Source of the DNA: a bacterium
GTDB taxonomy: Bacteria; Bacillota; Bacilli; Lactobacillales; Streptococcaceae
DNA length: 22,665 bases
Assembly (NCBI GenBank): GCA_905221065.1
Contig: CAJNBS010000022.1
Location: forward strand, 1-22,665
Direction of reading: 5' to 3'
How positions within the stretch are numbered: position 1 is the stretch's first letter; every line of letters begins with the position of its first letter. A program made the translations under genes and the position numbers. Positions 1 to 8,318 of this stretch are shown here, in pieces. The notes beneath the pieces are model-generated. The model was not told the DNA's origin. It ran no database searches and was given only the letters and a program-made list of their open reading frames with translations.

Positions 1-4
1 TATC

Positions 5-33
5 AAAAAAGAAAGGACGAAATTTGTCCTTTC
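5..33 (-). terminator. Intrinsic terminator at left edge
   Basis: A perfect 8-bp stem (GAAAGGAC / GTCCTTTC, 11-18 and 26-33) with a 7-nt loop is followed, read on the minus strand, by a run of six T. It would end minus-strand transcripts coming from the tRNA-Lys side or from a remnant upstream of it. Confidence 0.7.
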
Positions 34-51
34 TAGATCTTAGCTTTTCTT

Positions 52-77
52 CAACCCACTACAGTTGACAAAGAGCC
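52..77 (-). mobile_element. Possible ISL3-type insertion sequence end (remnant)
   Basis: Read on the minus strand this stretch begins GGCTCTTTGTCAACTGTAG. From memory it resembles the terminal inverted repeat of ISL3-family elements common in pneumococci (IS1167-like). No transposase gene is present inside the window, and the second end is not visible. The match is by recollection only, so the call is weak. The flanking stretch 78-125 has no recognisable gene. Confidence 0.3.
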
Positions 78-127
78 CCTTTTAAGTGAGTATCCGTTGG
101 TAGAACAAAAGTAGAACAGACACACAA

Positions 128-151
128 AAAAGCCTTGAAACCAAGGCTTTT
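128..151 (-). terminator. Terminator of tRNA-Lys
   Basis: A 10-bp stem (AAAAGCCTTG / CAAGGCTTTT) with a 4-nt loop lies 14 bases past the tRNA 3' end. On the minus strand it is followed by a T-rich tract. It is the natural end of the 6S RNA / tRNA-Lys unit. Confidence 0.8.
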
Positions 152-165
152 CCTGTTGTATTAGA

Positions 166-238
166 TGCCCCCTACAGGGATCGAACCTGTGACCCACGGA
201 TTAAGAGTCCGCTGCTCTGCCAGCTGAGCTAAGGAGGC
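166..238 (-). tRNA. tRNA-Lys (anticodon CTT)
   Basis: The minus strand folds into a full 73-nt cloverleaf. The acceptor arm is GCCTCCT paired with AGGGGGC (one G-T pair). The D arm holds AGCTCAGCTGGCAGAGC, and the T arm holds GGTTCGATCC. The anticodon arm is GCGGA-CTCTTAA-TCCGT, giving anticodon CTT, which reads AAG (lysine). CCA is not encoded. The gene starts four bases after the T-run that ends the 6S RNA gene, so the two RNAs may share a transcript and be separated by RNase P. It is followed by its own terminator. Confidence 0.97.
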
Positions 239-242
239 GAAG

Positions 243-439
243 AAAAAAGCTGTATTGGTGCCGAAACTTCACGGTTTGTATTGAACCCGCGCAATTAAGC
301 AGGTGGGCAACTCGCTCTAACTGAAGCTGTTTCCGTGTGAGACGGCCTACATGCTGTTAGAAGACTTTTGTTTCCCTAATAATACAAAAAATAGTCGGTC
401 AACACTTAAGTGTGAAGTCGTACACCACAGCGTTTCTAT
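243..439 (-). ncRNA. ssrS: 6S RNA
   Basis: This is a structured non-coding RNA that by shape, size and place fits 6S RNA, the promoter mimic that binds housekeeping RNA polymerase. The two ends form a long closing stem: GCTGTGGTG (423-431) pairs with CACC-AAT-ACAGC (249-260), then CGACTTCAC pairs with GTGAAG-TT-TCG. Inside is a large AT-rich open region, then a terminal arm in which TCTAAC pairs with GTTAGA, AGC with GCT, and CCGT with ACGG. A strong extended -10 promoter places the 5' end near 439, giving about 197 nt, the usual 6S length. The closing stem ends in six T (243-248), which can act as a terminator. As I recall, 6S RNA also sits near rarA in other Firmicutes. The fold was drawn by eye. 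Confidence 0.82.
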
Positions 440-445
440 GTTTAT

Positions 446-473
446 ATGATACCACTTTTTCAAAAAAAATCAA
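446..473 (-). promoter_or_regulatory. Promoter of 6S RNA (and tRNA-Lys)
   Basis: On the minus strand: -35 TTGATT (468-473), 16-nt spacer, extended -10 TGG-TATCAT (446-451). The start would fall near 439, at the base of the 6S closing stem. The nearby TTGACC at 397-402 lies inside the RNA and has no well-spaced -10. Confidence 0.75.
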
Positions 474-502
474 GAGGAAAATGCAATTTTTTGAAAAGGA
501 TT

Positions 503-1774
503 TCAGATTTTTCGCAAACGGTCGATGGCTTCCTTTCTTTGAGCCAAAGCCCGTTCATATTTTCCAGTATCTTCTGCTTGGAAATAGTGATGATTACGAA
601 TTTTTTCTGGTAGATAGTCTTGTTTAACCCAATTTCCTGGATAGTTGTGTGGATAGAGATAGTCTTGGGCATTTCCCAGTTCCTTACTTCCGCTGTAGTG
701 GCCATCACGCAGGTGTCGCGGAATAGGCAAGTGCCCTGATGTTGTGAGATCAGCGAGGGCCTTATCCATAGCTACATAGGCTGAGTTGGATTTTGGAGAA
801 AGGGCCAAATCAATCACTACATTGGCAATGAGAATGCGAGCTTCGGGAAAACCAATCTTCTGGGCAGCATCCAGAGCAGTCACGGTGTGAATCTGGGCTT
901 CAGGATTGGCCAAACCGATATCTTCATAGGCGATAACGGTCAAGCGACGCGCGAGACTAGGCAAATCACCTGCCTCAATCAAGCGGGCAGCATAATGGAG
1001 GCTGGCATCCACATCCGAGCCACGGATGGACTTTTGCAGAGCTGATAGGACATCGTAGTGTCCATCCCCGTCCTTGTCCATTGTAATATAACTTCGCTGC
1101 AGGCTATTTTCCATGATATCAAGAGTAATGTGGCGGATGCCCTTGTCATTCTCAGGGGTAGATAGAACGGCTAAATCCAGCGAGTTAAAGGCAGAACGCA
1201 GGTCTCCGTTTGTAGAGGTCGCGATGAAATCCAGCGCATCCTCATCTAGTTCCACTGGAAAATCAAAACCACGCTCAGGGTTGCTTAAAGCTATCTGAAG
1301 GGCCTCTTTGACGTCTTGGTTAGACAGAGGTTCTAGTTCAAAAATCTGAACACGACTGCGAATGGCAGGAGTGACAGAAAAGAAAGGATTTTCAGTCGTA
1401 GCCCCAATCATGATAACCAGACCACTTTCCAAGAGTGGCAGAAGAAAGTCTTGCTTGGTTTTATCTAGTCTATGAATCTCGTCTAGTAATAGGACGAGAC
1501 CACCAGAGAATTTAGCCTCTTCCGCAATTTCTTGCAGTCGCTTTTTACTATCAACTGTCGCATTGAAAGTTCGAAAGGCATACTTGGTCGTCCCAGCTAT
1601 GGCCGAGGCAATACTGGTCTTGCCGATTCCCGGAGGTCCGTAGAGAATCATGGAGGACAGGCGATTAGCTTCCACCATGCGGCGGATAATTTTTCCAGGT
1701 CCGACCAGATGTTCCTGACCAATGACTTGGTCTATGGTTTTAGGGCGCATGCGAAGCGCGAGATTGTCTGGCAT
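503..1774 (-). CDS. rarA: Replication-associated recombination protein A (RarA/MgsA), AAA+ ATPase
   Basis: A cytoplasmic clamp-loader-like AAA+ ATPase that acts at stalled replication forks and at single-strand/double-strand junctions. The 423-residue product has the family's usual length. The Walker A motif GPPGIGKT is at residues 46-53, and Walker B LLLDEIHR has D98-E99. Sensor 1 is in IGATTENPFF, followed by the arginine finger region AIRSR. The C-terminal half carries the RarA tetramerisation and lid region (ARRLTVIAYEDIGLANPEA). The start is an ATG preceded by AGAAAGGA. It is divergent from the DUF3013 gene, and its stop is about 30 bases upstream of the 6S promoter. An AT-rich imperfect hairpin at roughly 455-497 may serve as its end, but it overlaps that promoter. 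Confidence 0.96.
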   Translation of the reverse strand: MPDNLALRMRPKTIDQVIGQEHLVGPGKIIRRMVEANRLSSMILYGPPGIGKTSIASAIAGTTKYAFRTFNATVDSKKRLQEIAEEAKFSGGLVLLLDEIHRLDKTKQDFLLPLLESGLVIMIGATTENPFFSVTPAIRSRVQIFELEPLSNQDVKEALQIALSNPERGFDFPVELDEDALDFIATSTNGDLRSAFNSLDLAVLSTPENDKGIRHITLDIMENSLQRSYITMDKDGDGHYDVLSALQKSIRGSDVDASLHYAARLIEAGDLPSLARRLTVIAYEDIGLANPEAQIHTVTALDAAQKIGFPEARILIANVVIDLALSPKSNSAYVAMDKALADLTTSGHLPIPRHLRDGHYSGSKELGNAQDYLYPHNYPGNWVKQDYLPEKIRNHHYFQAEDTGKYERALAQRKEAIDRLRKI

Positions 1775-1814
1775 AGCAGTCCTTTCTAACGTGGATTTTC
1801 TGATACATATGTGG

Positions 1815-1839
1815 TAAGATGGTAGTATCTATTTTAGCA
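1815..1839. promoter_or_regulatory. Divergent extended -10 promoters of rarA and the DUF3013 gene
   Basis: On the minus strand TGC-TAAAAT (1831-1839) is an extended -10 for rarA. On the plus strand TGG-TAAGAT, with the -10 hexamer at 1815-1820, could serve the DUF3013 gene. Neither has a convincing -35, which is common for extended -10 promoters. The two hexamers are only ten bases apart, so the promoters would interfere with each other. Confidence 0.4.
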
Positions 1840-1889
1840 TATTTCCGAGCAATCGGGGCGATTAAAGAGTCGCATAGAAAGAGTACAAA

Positions 1890-2360
1890 ATGGCAACATA
1901 TGGATTTTTAGATGTTTTAGAGGAAGAGTTGGAGAAGAATTTTCCATTTGACTTTGAGATTAGTTGGGACAAGCGTAACCACGCGGTAGAAGTGAGTTTT
2001 CTATTGGAAGCGCAAAATGCTGCAGGTGTGGAGATGGTAGATGAGGACGGAGAGGTTTCGTCAGATGATATCCTCTTTGAGGAAGCAGTCCTTTTTTACA
2101 ATCCTGCCAAGTCAACCGTCAATGAAGAAGATTATTTGACGGTCATCCCTTACCTGCCTAAAAAAGGATTCTCTCGTGAGTTTTTAGCTTATTTTGCTCT
2201 TTTCCTTAAAGATACTGCCGAGGTTGGGCTGGATGCTCTCATGGACTTTTTGGAAGACCCAGAAGCAGAAGAATTCGTCATGGAATGGAACCAAGAAGTC
2301 TTTGAAGAAGGAAAAGTTGGCTTGGAAGAGGGAGAGTTTTATCCTTATCCGAGATATTAG
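1890..2360 (+). CDS. DUF3013 family protein
   Basis: A 156-residue, very acidic cytoplasmic protein with no membrane segment or signal peptide. It matches the streptococcal DUF3013 family in length and in its opening (MATYGFLDVLEEELEKNF) and its Glu-rich end (GEFYPYPRY). No catalytic motif is visible and its function is unknown. It is the first gene of a long plus-strand run. The ribosome site is weak (GAAAGAG). The stop is followed 18 bases later by the membrane protease gene. The family name is from recognition; no role is claimed. Confidence 0.85.
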   Translation: MATYGFLDVLEEELEKNFPFDFEISWDKRNHAVEVSFLLEAQNAAGVEMVDEDGEVSSDDILFEEAVLFYNPAKSTVNEEDYLTVIPYLPKKGFSREFLAYFALFLKDTAEVGLDALMDFLEDPEAEEFVMEWNQEVFEEGKVGLEEGEFYPYPRY

Positions 2361-2378
2361 GAGTTGGTTGGAGATTTT

Positions 2379-3446
2379 ATGAAGAAAATTGGGATTTATT
2401 TGGTTTATGTGCTAGCTGTTGTCTTTATTATGCTAGCTTTTGCTTGTGGAACCATCGCATTTGCAGAGTTGGGCTATTCTGCATTATTAGTTTTTAGTTT
2501 TGGTTATGCTTTTGCTTTTCTAAGCATGTATGTAATCTTGATTCTTCATGAGCTTGGTCATGCATTTTGTGGTTATCTGACAGGCTATCGTCTGGTGGCT
2601 TTTGGATTAGGGAACTTTCTTTTAACCAAAAAGTCAGGAAGGCTTCATCTTAGTCGAACAGCAGTTATAAAAAATGTTGGTGCTCAGTATATAGGTTTAA
2701 AAGAGGATGAAAGTGATCAAAGAACCATCTTGATGCTTTCAGGAGGCTTGATAGTTCACCTTTGCTTGATATTATTGGCAACACTTTTTGGTTTTTTGAC
2801 AAAAAACTGGTATTTTGCAGGCACTTGGATTTGTCTAAATTTATCTCTTCTTCTATTCAATGCTCTGCCAGTTGGGATTACCGATGGAGCAAAAATTTGG
2901 GAATTACTACAACACCCTGAAAATACCAAATACGCCTACCTGATGTTGAGGCATTCTGCCCAGACATTGCTAGCTCCTCAAGAATATGATTTAAAAGACT
3001 TTATCATGCCTGTTGATGAGGATGTGAGAGGGAGTTTTGCAGAAAGTGTTCGGACTCTTCAGGGATTGGTATTCATATTGGATGATAATATAGAGCTTGC
3101 AAAGCAACAGTTTCAGTCTGTGTTAGAGAAAACAGATAATCCAATGTCTAAAACTATTTCTCAATTATACCTTCTTAAAGTTGCTCTGATGGAAGGAGAT
3201 AATAAGAAAGCGGAAGAATATGCAAGTATTCGAGGGGTCAAATCCTTTTTATCTCTAAAAACAGCAGATATGCAGATCATTCAAGCTTGGTATCAATTTA
3301 AGGTAAAGAAAGATGTAGTTCAAACTCACAAGGCTATGAAGATTGCTAGACAGAAAATGAATAGCAGCCGGATGTTACGGGATGAGAAAAGCTATTATCA
3401 AAACTGGTTATCCGAGCTGGAAAAGGAATTAACCGAAGGAGTCTAA
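2379..3446 (+). CDS. M50-type membrane zinc metalloprotease (site-2 protease-like)
   Basis: A polytopic membrane protein of 355 residues. HELGH at residues 57-61 lies at the end of a hydrophobic segment and is the zinc-binding HExxH motif. Later NALPVGITDGAKI supplies the conserved NxxPxxxxDG-like third ligand region, as in M50 proteases such as SpoIVFB and RseP. The last ~150 residues are soluble and helical, possibly TPR-like (LAKQQFQSVLEKTDNP, KKAEEYASIRG). I chose the ATG at 2379 (MKKIGIYL) because GGAG lies five bases upstream; an in-frame TTG at 2364 is less likely. The stop is one base before the NUDIX start. The substrate is unknown; intramembrane cleavage of a regulator is possible. 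Confidence 0.82.
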   Translation: MKKIGIYLVYVLAVVFIMLAFACGTIAFAELGYSALLVFSFGYAFAFLSMYVILILHELGHAFCGYLTGYRLVAFGLGNFLLTKKSGRLHLSRTAVIKNVGAQYIGLKEDESDQRTILMLSGGLIVHLCLILLATLFGFLTKNWYFAGTWICLNLSLLLFNALPVGITDGAKIWELLQHPENTKYAYLMLRHSAQTLLAPQEYDLKDFIMPVDEDVRGSFAESVRTLQGLVFILDDNIELAKQQFQSVLEKTDNPMSKTISQLYLLKVALMEGDNKKAEEYASIRGVKSFLSLKTADMQIIQAWYQFKVKKDVVQTHKAMKIARQKMNSSRMLRDEKSYYQNWLSELEKELTEGV

Positions 3447-3447
3447 T

Positions 3448-3873
3448 ATGGAAATAGAAATTTCTGATTTCACAGGCTGCAAGATTGCTTTGTTTTGTGG
3501 GGATAAGCTCTTGACTATCTTACGCGATGATAAGGCAAGCATTCCCTGGCCCAATATGTGGGAATTGCCCGGTGGTGGACGTGAAGGCGATGAAAGTCCT
3601 TTTGAGTGCGTGGCGCGTGAAGTTTATGAGGAGCTGGGGATTCATCTGACTGAGGATTGTCTGATTTGGGAGAAGGTTTATCCAAGTATGCTTTTTGCGG
3701 ATAAGCAATCCGTTTTTCTAGTTGGGAAGTTGACACAGGATCAGTTTGACAGTATCGTATTTGGAGATGAAGGACAGGGTTATCAGTTTATGAGTGTTGA
3801 GGAATTTCTTAGTTCCAATCAAGTTGTACCTCAGTTGCAGGATAGAGTGAGAGATTATTTGGAGGAAGTTTGA
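3448..3873 (+). CDS. NUDIX hydrolase
   Basis: A 141-residue cytoplasmic pyrophosphohydrolase of the NUDIX superfamily. The NUDIX box is complete: G43-x5-E49-x7-R57-E-V-Y-E61-E62-L-G-I. It hydrolyses a nucleoside diphosphate linked to some other group. The surrounding residues (SIPWPNMWELPGGGREG) resemble the MutT/8-oxo-dGTP-cleaning branch, but the substrate cannot be fixed from sequence. It starts one base after the protease stop, with GAAGGAG as ribosome site, and is followed three bases later by the GIY-YIG gene, so it is translated as part of an operon. Confidence 0.92.
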   Translation: MEIEISDFTGCKIALFCGDKLLTILRDDKASIPWPNMWELPGGGREGDESPFECVAREVYEELGIHLTEDCLIWEKVYPSMLFADKQSVFLVGKLTQDQFDSIVFGDEGQGYQFMSVEEFLSSNQVVPQLQDRVRDYLEEV

Positions 3874-3876
3874 TAA

Positions 3877-4773
3877 ATGGAAAAACGTAGCAAAAATATC
3901 AATATGTTTCTCATGGATGGTGAAGTGACTGGAAAAATCAAATGTACTTTGTCAAATTGGACGGGAGTGATTTACAAAATACCTCGTATTCAGTTGGGAG
4001 ATTTGAAGTCACGTGATGAAATGAAACAAAGTGGTATTTATTTCTTATTTGGTCGAGATGAAGATAAGCAGAAAGATATGACATATATTGGGCAGGCAAC
4101 AACCCGAAAAAATGGTGAAGGGGTATTGTTGCGAATTCAAGAGCATACCCGTGATACTCATGCAGATTATTTTAATGACGTCATCATTCTAACAACTCAA
4201 AATAATTCTTTCGGTCCAACAGAAATTAGTTATTTGGAAAATAAATTTACTCAACTTGCTAAAGAAGCTGGTCGCTACATTGTGAAAAATGGGAATGATC
4301 CAAATCCTGGTAATGTGACTGAGGAAAAGGAATCTGAACTGGATGAAATTGTTGAAAATACGCTAATGATTATTGGAACTTTAGGTTATCGTGTTTTTGT
4401 TCCAATGACAAAGAAAGTTAGTCAAGATTTGACTGATAATCATTCAACTTATCTTTATTTAAAGCGTAAAACTAAGAAATCTAACAAAGTAATAGAAGCA
4501 ACTTGTGAACAGACAACTGAAGGTTTTGTTGTTTTAGAAGGAAGTCAAGTAGAAATAATGGATTCTCCAAACCTTCCAGCAAGTTTAAAAGAAATGCGTC
4601 AGAATTTAATAGCTTCACAGGTCATTCAAGATGGAGTGTTGAAAGAAAAACAACTCTTTTCTAGCCCTTCTTATGCAGCGGCTTTTTTGCTGGGTATGCA
4701 AACGAACGGTCGAACTGATTGGAAAGACCAGGATGGAAGAACTTTAAAAGAATTAGAAGAATTAATAGATTGA
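3877..4773 (+). CDS. GIY-YIG nuclease family protein with C-terminal DUF4357
   Basis: A 298-residue protein. Residues 53-72 hold the paired GIY (53-55) and YIG (70-72) strands of the GIY-YIG nuclease fold. These are followed by an Arg (in LLRIQEH) and a Glu (in SYLENKF) in the expected order for catalysis. The last ~45 residues ([19 protein letters not shown]) match DUF4357, which often follows GIY-YIG domains. The start has GGAGGA ten bases upstream in the end of the NUDIX gene. The gene is richer in A+T than prmA and rsmE downstream, which may mean later acquisition. The biological target is unknown; no restriction methylase or homing-endonuclease context is present. Confidence 0.85.
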   Translation: MEKRSKNINMFLMDGEVTGKIKCTLSNWTGVIYKIPRIQLGDLKSRDEMKQSGIYFLFGRDEDKQKDMTYIGQATTRKNGEGVLLRIQEHTRDTHADYFNDVIILTTQNNSFGPTEISYLENKFTQLAKEAGRYIVKNGNDPNPGNVTEEKESELDEIVENTLMIIGTLGYRVFVPMTKKVSQDLTDNHSTYLYLKRKTKKSNKVIEATCEQTTEGFVVLEGSQVEIMDSPNLPASLKEMRQNLIASQVIQDGVLKEKQLFSSPSYAAAFLLGMQTNGRTDWKDQDGRTLKELEELID

Positions 4774-4787
4774 TAAGGAAAAAATTT

Positions 4788-5738
4788 ATGGAAACATGGC
4801 AAGAGTTAAAAGTTACAGTGAAGCGTGAGGGAGAGGAGTTGGTTTCCAATCTCTTGATTGAGCTGGGAGCTCAAGGAGTCGCAATCGAAGACAGTATGGA
4901 CTATGTGGGAAATGTTGACCGCTTCGGAGAGATTTTCCCAGAAGTTGAGCAGCAAGAAGAAATCGTAGTGACAGCCTACTACCCTGATACGGTTGATATA
5001 GCGACGGTTGAGGCAGATTTGCAGGCTCGTCTCGCGGAACTAACTGATTTTATGGACTTGGGTGAGGTAAAGATGGGGACGACTGCCTTGGCTGAGGAAG
5101 ACTGGGCAGACAACTGGAAGAAATACTACGAACCAGCTCGTATCACTCATGACTTGACTATCGTGCCGTCTTGGACAGACTATGAGGCGACTGCGGGAGA
5201 AAAGATTATCAAGCTGGATCCTGGTATGGCCTTTGGAACTGGGACGCATCCAACTACTAAGATGAGCCTTTTTGCTTTGGAGCAGGTTCTGCGTGGCGAC
5301 GAAACGGTGCTAGATGTGGGGACTGGTTCAGGTGTCCTTTCTATCGCCAGCTCGCTTCTTGGTGCCAAGGAAATTTTCGCCTATGACCTGGATGATGTAG
5401 CGGTTCGTGTGGCTCAGGAAAATATTGAGCTCAACCCTGGAATGGAAAACATCCACGTTGCTGCTGGAGATTTGCTCAAGGGTATTGAGATTGAGGCAGA
5501 TGTGATTGTGGCTAATATCTTAGCGGATATTCTCATTCATCTGACGGATGATGCTTATCGTTTAGTCAAGGATGAAGGCTATCTCATTATGAGTGGGATT
5601 ATCAAGGACAAGTGGGACATGGTGCGCGAGTCGGCTGAGTCAGCTGGATTTTTCCTTGAAACCCACATGATTCAAGGGGAATGGAATGCCTGTGTCTTTA
5701 AGAAAACCAAGGATATTTCAGGTGTGATTGGAGGCTAG
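4788..5738 (+). CDS. prmA: Ribosomal protein L11 methyltransferase
   Basis: PrmA trimethylates ribosomal protein L11 using S-adenosylmethionine. The 316-residue product has the family length. The N-terminal ~100 residues are the L11-recognition domain ([17 protein letters not shown] at the start). The class I methyltransferase domain has [15 protein letters not shown], motif [14 protein letters not shown] and motif [13 protein letters not shown] chose ATG 4788, with AAGGAA upstream; an earlier in-frame ATG would overlap the GIY-YIG gene and add residues foreign to the family. The stop is one base before rsmE, and the two genes are commonly paired. Confidence 0.97.
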   Translation: METWQELKVTVKREGEELVSNLLIELGAQGVAIEDSMDYVGNVDRFGEIFPEVEQQEEIVVTAYYPDTVDIATVEADLQARLAELTDFMDLGEVKMGTTALAEEDWADNWKKYYEPARITHDLTIVPSWTDYEATAGEKIIKLDPGMAFGTGTHPTTKMSLFALEQVLRGDETVLDVGTGSGVLSIASSLLGAKEIFAYDLDDVAVRVAQENIELNPGMENIHVAAGDLLKGIEIEADVIVANILADILIHLTDDAYRLVKDEGYLIMSGIIKDKWDMVRESAESAGFFLETHMIQGEWNACVFKKTKDISGVIGG

Positions 5739-5739
5739 C

Positions 5740-6483
5740 ATGCAGCAGTATTTTGTAAAAGGCAATGCTATTTCTCCTGTCACCATCAAGGACAAGGAAA
5801 CCAGCAAGCATATGTTTCAGGTTATGCGCTTGAAAGAAGATGATGAGGTTACTTTGGTCTTTGATGATGGCATTAAGCGCTTGGCGCGCGTTCTGGATGT
5901 GGAAAATCGTCAGTTTGAGTTGGTTCAAGAATTAGCTGACAATGTGGAACTGCCAGTCCAAGTGACCATCGCATCTGGATTTCCCAAGGGGGACAAGCTG
6001 GAGTTTATCACTCAAAAAGTAACCGAACTGGGCGCCAGCCAGATTTGGGCCTTCCCTGCTGACTGGTCAGTTGCCAAATGGGATGGCAAGAAATTGGGCA
6101 AAAAGGTTGAAAAACTAGAAAAAATTGCCCTCGGAGCAGCAGAACAAAGCAAGCGTAACTTCGTTCCGAGCATCAAGCTTTTTGAGAAGAAAGCTGACTT
6201 TCTAGCTCAACTGGACCAGTTTGACTCTATCGTAGTAGCTTATGAAGAGTCAGCTAAAGAGGGAGAAGCCGCTGCGCTCTTACAAGCAGTCTCTGGTCTT
6301 GAAAAAGGAGCTAAATTGCTCTTTATATTTGGTCCAGAAGGCGGTCTCTCACCTGCAGAAATTGAAAGTTTTGAAGTTAAAGGAGCCGTCTTGGCAGGAC
6401 TTGGCCCTCGCATCTTGCGAGCAGAAACAGCCCCACTTTACGCCTTATCAGCCCTTAGTGTTTTATTAGAATTAGAGAAATAA
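5740..6483 (+). CDS. rsmE: 16S rRNA (uracil1498-N3)-methyltransferase
   Basis: RsmE methylates U1498 of 16S rRNA, near the decoding centre. It is a SPOUT (knotted) methyltransferase of 247 residues. The N-terminal PUA-like part has the family signature SKHMFQVMRLKEDDEV. The knot carries FIFGPEGGLSPAEIESF and LGPRILRAETAPLYALSAL, which bind S-adenosylmethionine. I chose ATG 5740, with GGAGG ending four bases upstream; the ATG at 5728 lies inside prmA. It directly follows prmA, and pepF starts ten bases after its stop. Confidence 0.97.
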   Translation: MQQYFVKGNAISPVTIKDKETSKHMFQVMRLKEDDEVTLVFDDGIKRLARVLDVENRQFELVQELADNVELPVQVTIASGFPKGDKLEFITQKVTELGASQIWAFPADWSVAKWDGKKLGKKVEKLEKIALGAAEQSKRNFVPSIKLFEKKADFLAQLDQFDSIVVAYEESAKEGEAAALLQAVSGLEKGAKLLFIFGPEGGLSPAEIESFEVKGAVLAGLGPRILRAETAPLYALSALSVLLELEK

Positions 6484-6493
6484 GAGGAAGAAA

Positions 6494-8290
6494 ATGGAAC
6501 AAAAACATCGTTCAGAATTTCCAGAAAAGGAACTATGGGATTTAACAGCCCTATACCAAGACCGTGAGGATTTCTTGCGTGCAATCGAGAAAGCTCGCGA
6601 AGATATCAACCAATTTAGCCGTGATTACAAGGGTAATCTTCATACTTTTGAGGATTTTGAAAAGGCTTTTGCGGAATTGGAACAAATCTATATCCAGATG
6701 AGCCATATTGGCAACTATGGCTTTATGCCTCAGACGACAGACTATAGCAATGACGAATTTGCCAATATTGCCCAAGCTGGGATGGAGTTTGAAACAGATG
6801 CCAGCGTAGCCTTGACCTTCTTTGATGACGCCTTGGTGGCTGCAGATGAGGAAGTCTTAGAACGTTTGGGAGAGTTGCCACATTTAACAGCAGCTATTCG
6901 TCAGGCCAAAATCAAAAAAGCCCACTATCTTGGGGCTGATGTGGAAAAAGCCTTGACCAATCTGGGTGAAGTATTCTACAGTCCACAGGATATTTACACC
7001 AAGATGCGAGCTGGGGACTTTGAAATGGCCGACTTTGAAGTCAATGGCAAGACCTACAAAAACAGCTTTGTCACCTATGAGAATTTCTACCAAAACCACG
7101 AGGATGCTGAGGTTCGTGAGAAATCCTTCCGTTCTTTCTCAGAGGGACTTCGAAAGCACCAAAATACGGCTGCCGCAGCCTATTTAGCCCAAGTCAAGTC
7201 TGAAAAACTCTTGGCAGATATGAAGGGTTACGACTCCGTCTTTGATTATCTTCTGGCTGAGCAAGAAGTGGACCGTGCCATGTTTGACCGCCAGATTGAC
7301 CTCATCATGAAGGATTTTGCGCCAGTTGCTCAGAGATACCTCAAGCATGTTGCCAAGGCCAATGGTCTTGAAAAGATGACCTTTGCAGACTGGAAATTGG
7401 ACTTGGATAGTGCCCTAAATCCTGAAGTGACTATTGACGACGCCTATGATTTAGTCATGAAGTCGGTAGAACCTTTGGGGCAGGAATATTGTCAGGAAGT
7501 TGCTCGCTATCAAGAAGAGCGCTGGGTGGACTTTGCTGCCAATAGTGGCAAGGATTCTGGCGGTTATGCAGCGGATCCATATCGCGTGCACCCTTATGTC
7601 CTCATGAGCTGGACAGGTCGTTTGAGCGATGTCTATACCTTGATTCATGAAATCGGGCATTCTGGTCAATTCATCTTCTCAGATAATCACCAAAGTTACT
7701 TTAACGCCCACATGTCTACTTACTATGTCGAAGCGCCGTCAACCTTCAATGAATTGCTTCTCAGTGATTACTTGGAACACCAGTCTGACGACCCGCGTCA
7801 AAAACGTTTTGCCCTTGCTCACCGCTTGACAGATACTTACTTCCATAATTTCATCACCCACCTCTTGGAAGCAGCCTTCCAGCGTAAGGTGTATACATTG
7901 ATTGAAGAAGGGGAGACCTTTGGAGCAAGCAAGCTCAACAGCATTATGAAGGAAGTCTTGACAGACTTCTGGGGAGATGCTATTGAAATTGACGACGATT
8001 CGGCTCTGACTTGGATGCGCCAAGCTCACTACTACATGGGCTTGTATAGTTACACCTACTCAGCTGGACTAGTCATCTCGACAGCTGGTTACCTTCATTT
8101 GAAACATTCAGAAACTGGAGCTGAAGACTGGCTCAATCTCCTCAAATCAGGTGGGAGCAAGACACCGCTTGAGTCAGCTATGATTATTGGAGCAGATATT
8201 TCAACAGACAAACCACTCCGTGATACCATCCAATTCTTGTCAGACACAGTTGACCAGATTATTGCCTACAGTGCCCAGTTGGGAGAGTAA
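6494..8290 (+). CDS. pepF: Oligoendopeptidase F (M3B zinc metallopeptidase)
   Basis: A cytoplasmic peptidase that cuts short peptides, typically 7-17 residues long. The 598-residue product has the family length. The zinc site is H385-E-I-G-H389 with third ligand E413 (in YVEAPSTFNE). The N-terminal part (WDLTALYQDREDFLRAIEKA) is the PepF helical domain. It follows rsmE with a GAGGAAG ribosome site and precedes the membrane-anchored coiled-coil gene by 28 bases with no terminator between. A role in peptide nutrition or turnover of processed peptides is likely. PepF also affects peptide signalling in some relatives, but nothing here shows that. Confidence 0.96.
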   Translation: MEQKHRSEFPEKELWDLTALYQDREDFLRAIEKAREDINQFSRDYKGNLHTFEDFEKAFAELEQIYIQMSHIGNYGFMPQTTDYSNDEFANIAQAGMEFETDASVALTFFDDALVAADEEVLERLGELPHLTAAIRQAKIKKAHYLGADVEKALTNLGEVFYSPQDIYTKMRAGDFEMADFEVNGKTYKNSFVTYENFYQNHEDAEVREKSFRSFSEGLRKHQNTAAAAYLAQVKSEKLLADMKGYDSVFDYLLAEQEVDRAMFDRQIDLIMKDFAPVAQRYLKHVAKANGLEKMTFADWKLDLDSALNPEVTIDDAYDLVMKSVEPLGQEYCQEVARYQEERWVDFAANSGKDSGGYAADPYRVHPYVLMSWTGRLSDVYTLIHEIGHSGQFIFSDNHQSYFNAHMSTYYVEAPSTFNELLLSDYLEHQSDDPRQKRFALAHRLTDTYFHNFITHLLEAAFQRKVYTLIEEGETFGASKLNSIMKEVLTDFWGDAIEIDDDSALTWMRQAHYYMGLYSYTYSAGLVISTAGYLHLKHSETGAEDWLNLLKSGGSKTPLESAMIIGADISTDKPLRDTIQFLSDTVDQIIAYSAQLGE

Positions 8291-8318
8291 AGATTGGACA
8301 GAGTTTTAGGAGAATAAT

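Noticed and set aside
397..402. TTGACC as a -35 box for a shorter RNA before tRNA-Lys
   Set aside because: No -10 lies at a good distance, and the segment fits inside the 6S fold. The extended -10 promoter at 446-473 gives the expected 6S length.
3877..4773. GIY-YIG gene as a homing endonuclease or restriction system
   Set aside because: There is no intron, intein or methylase nearby, and the gene lies inside an orderly housekeeping run, so mobility is not supported.
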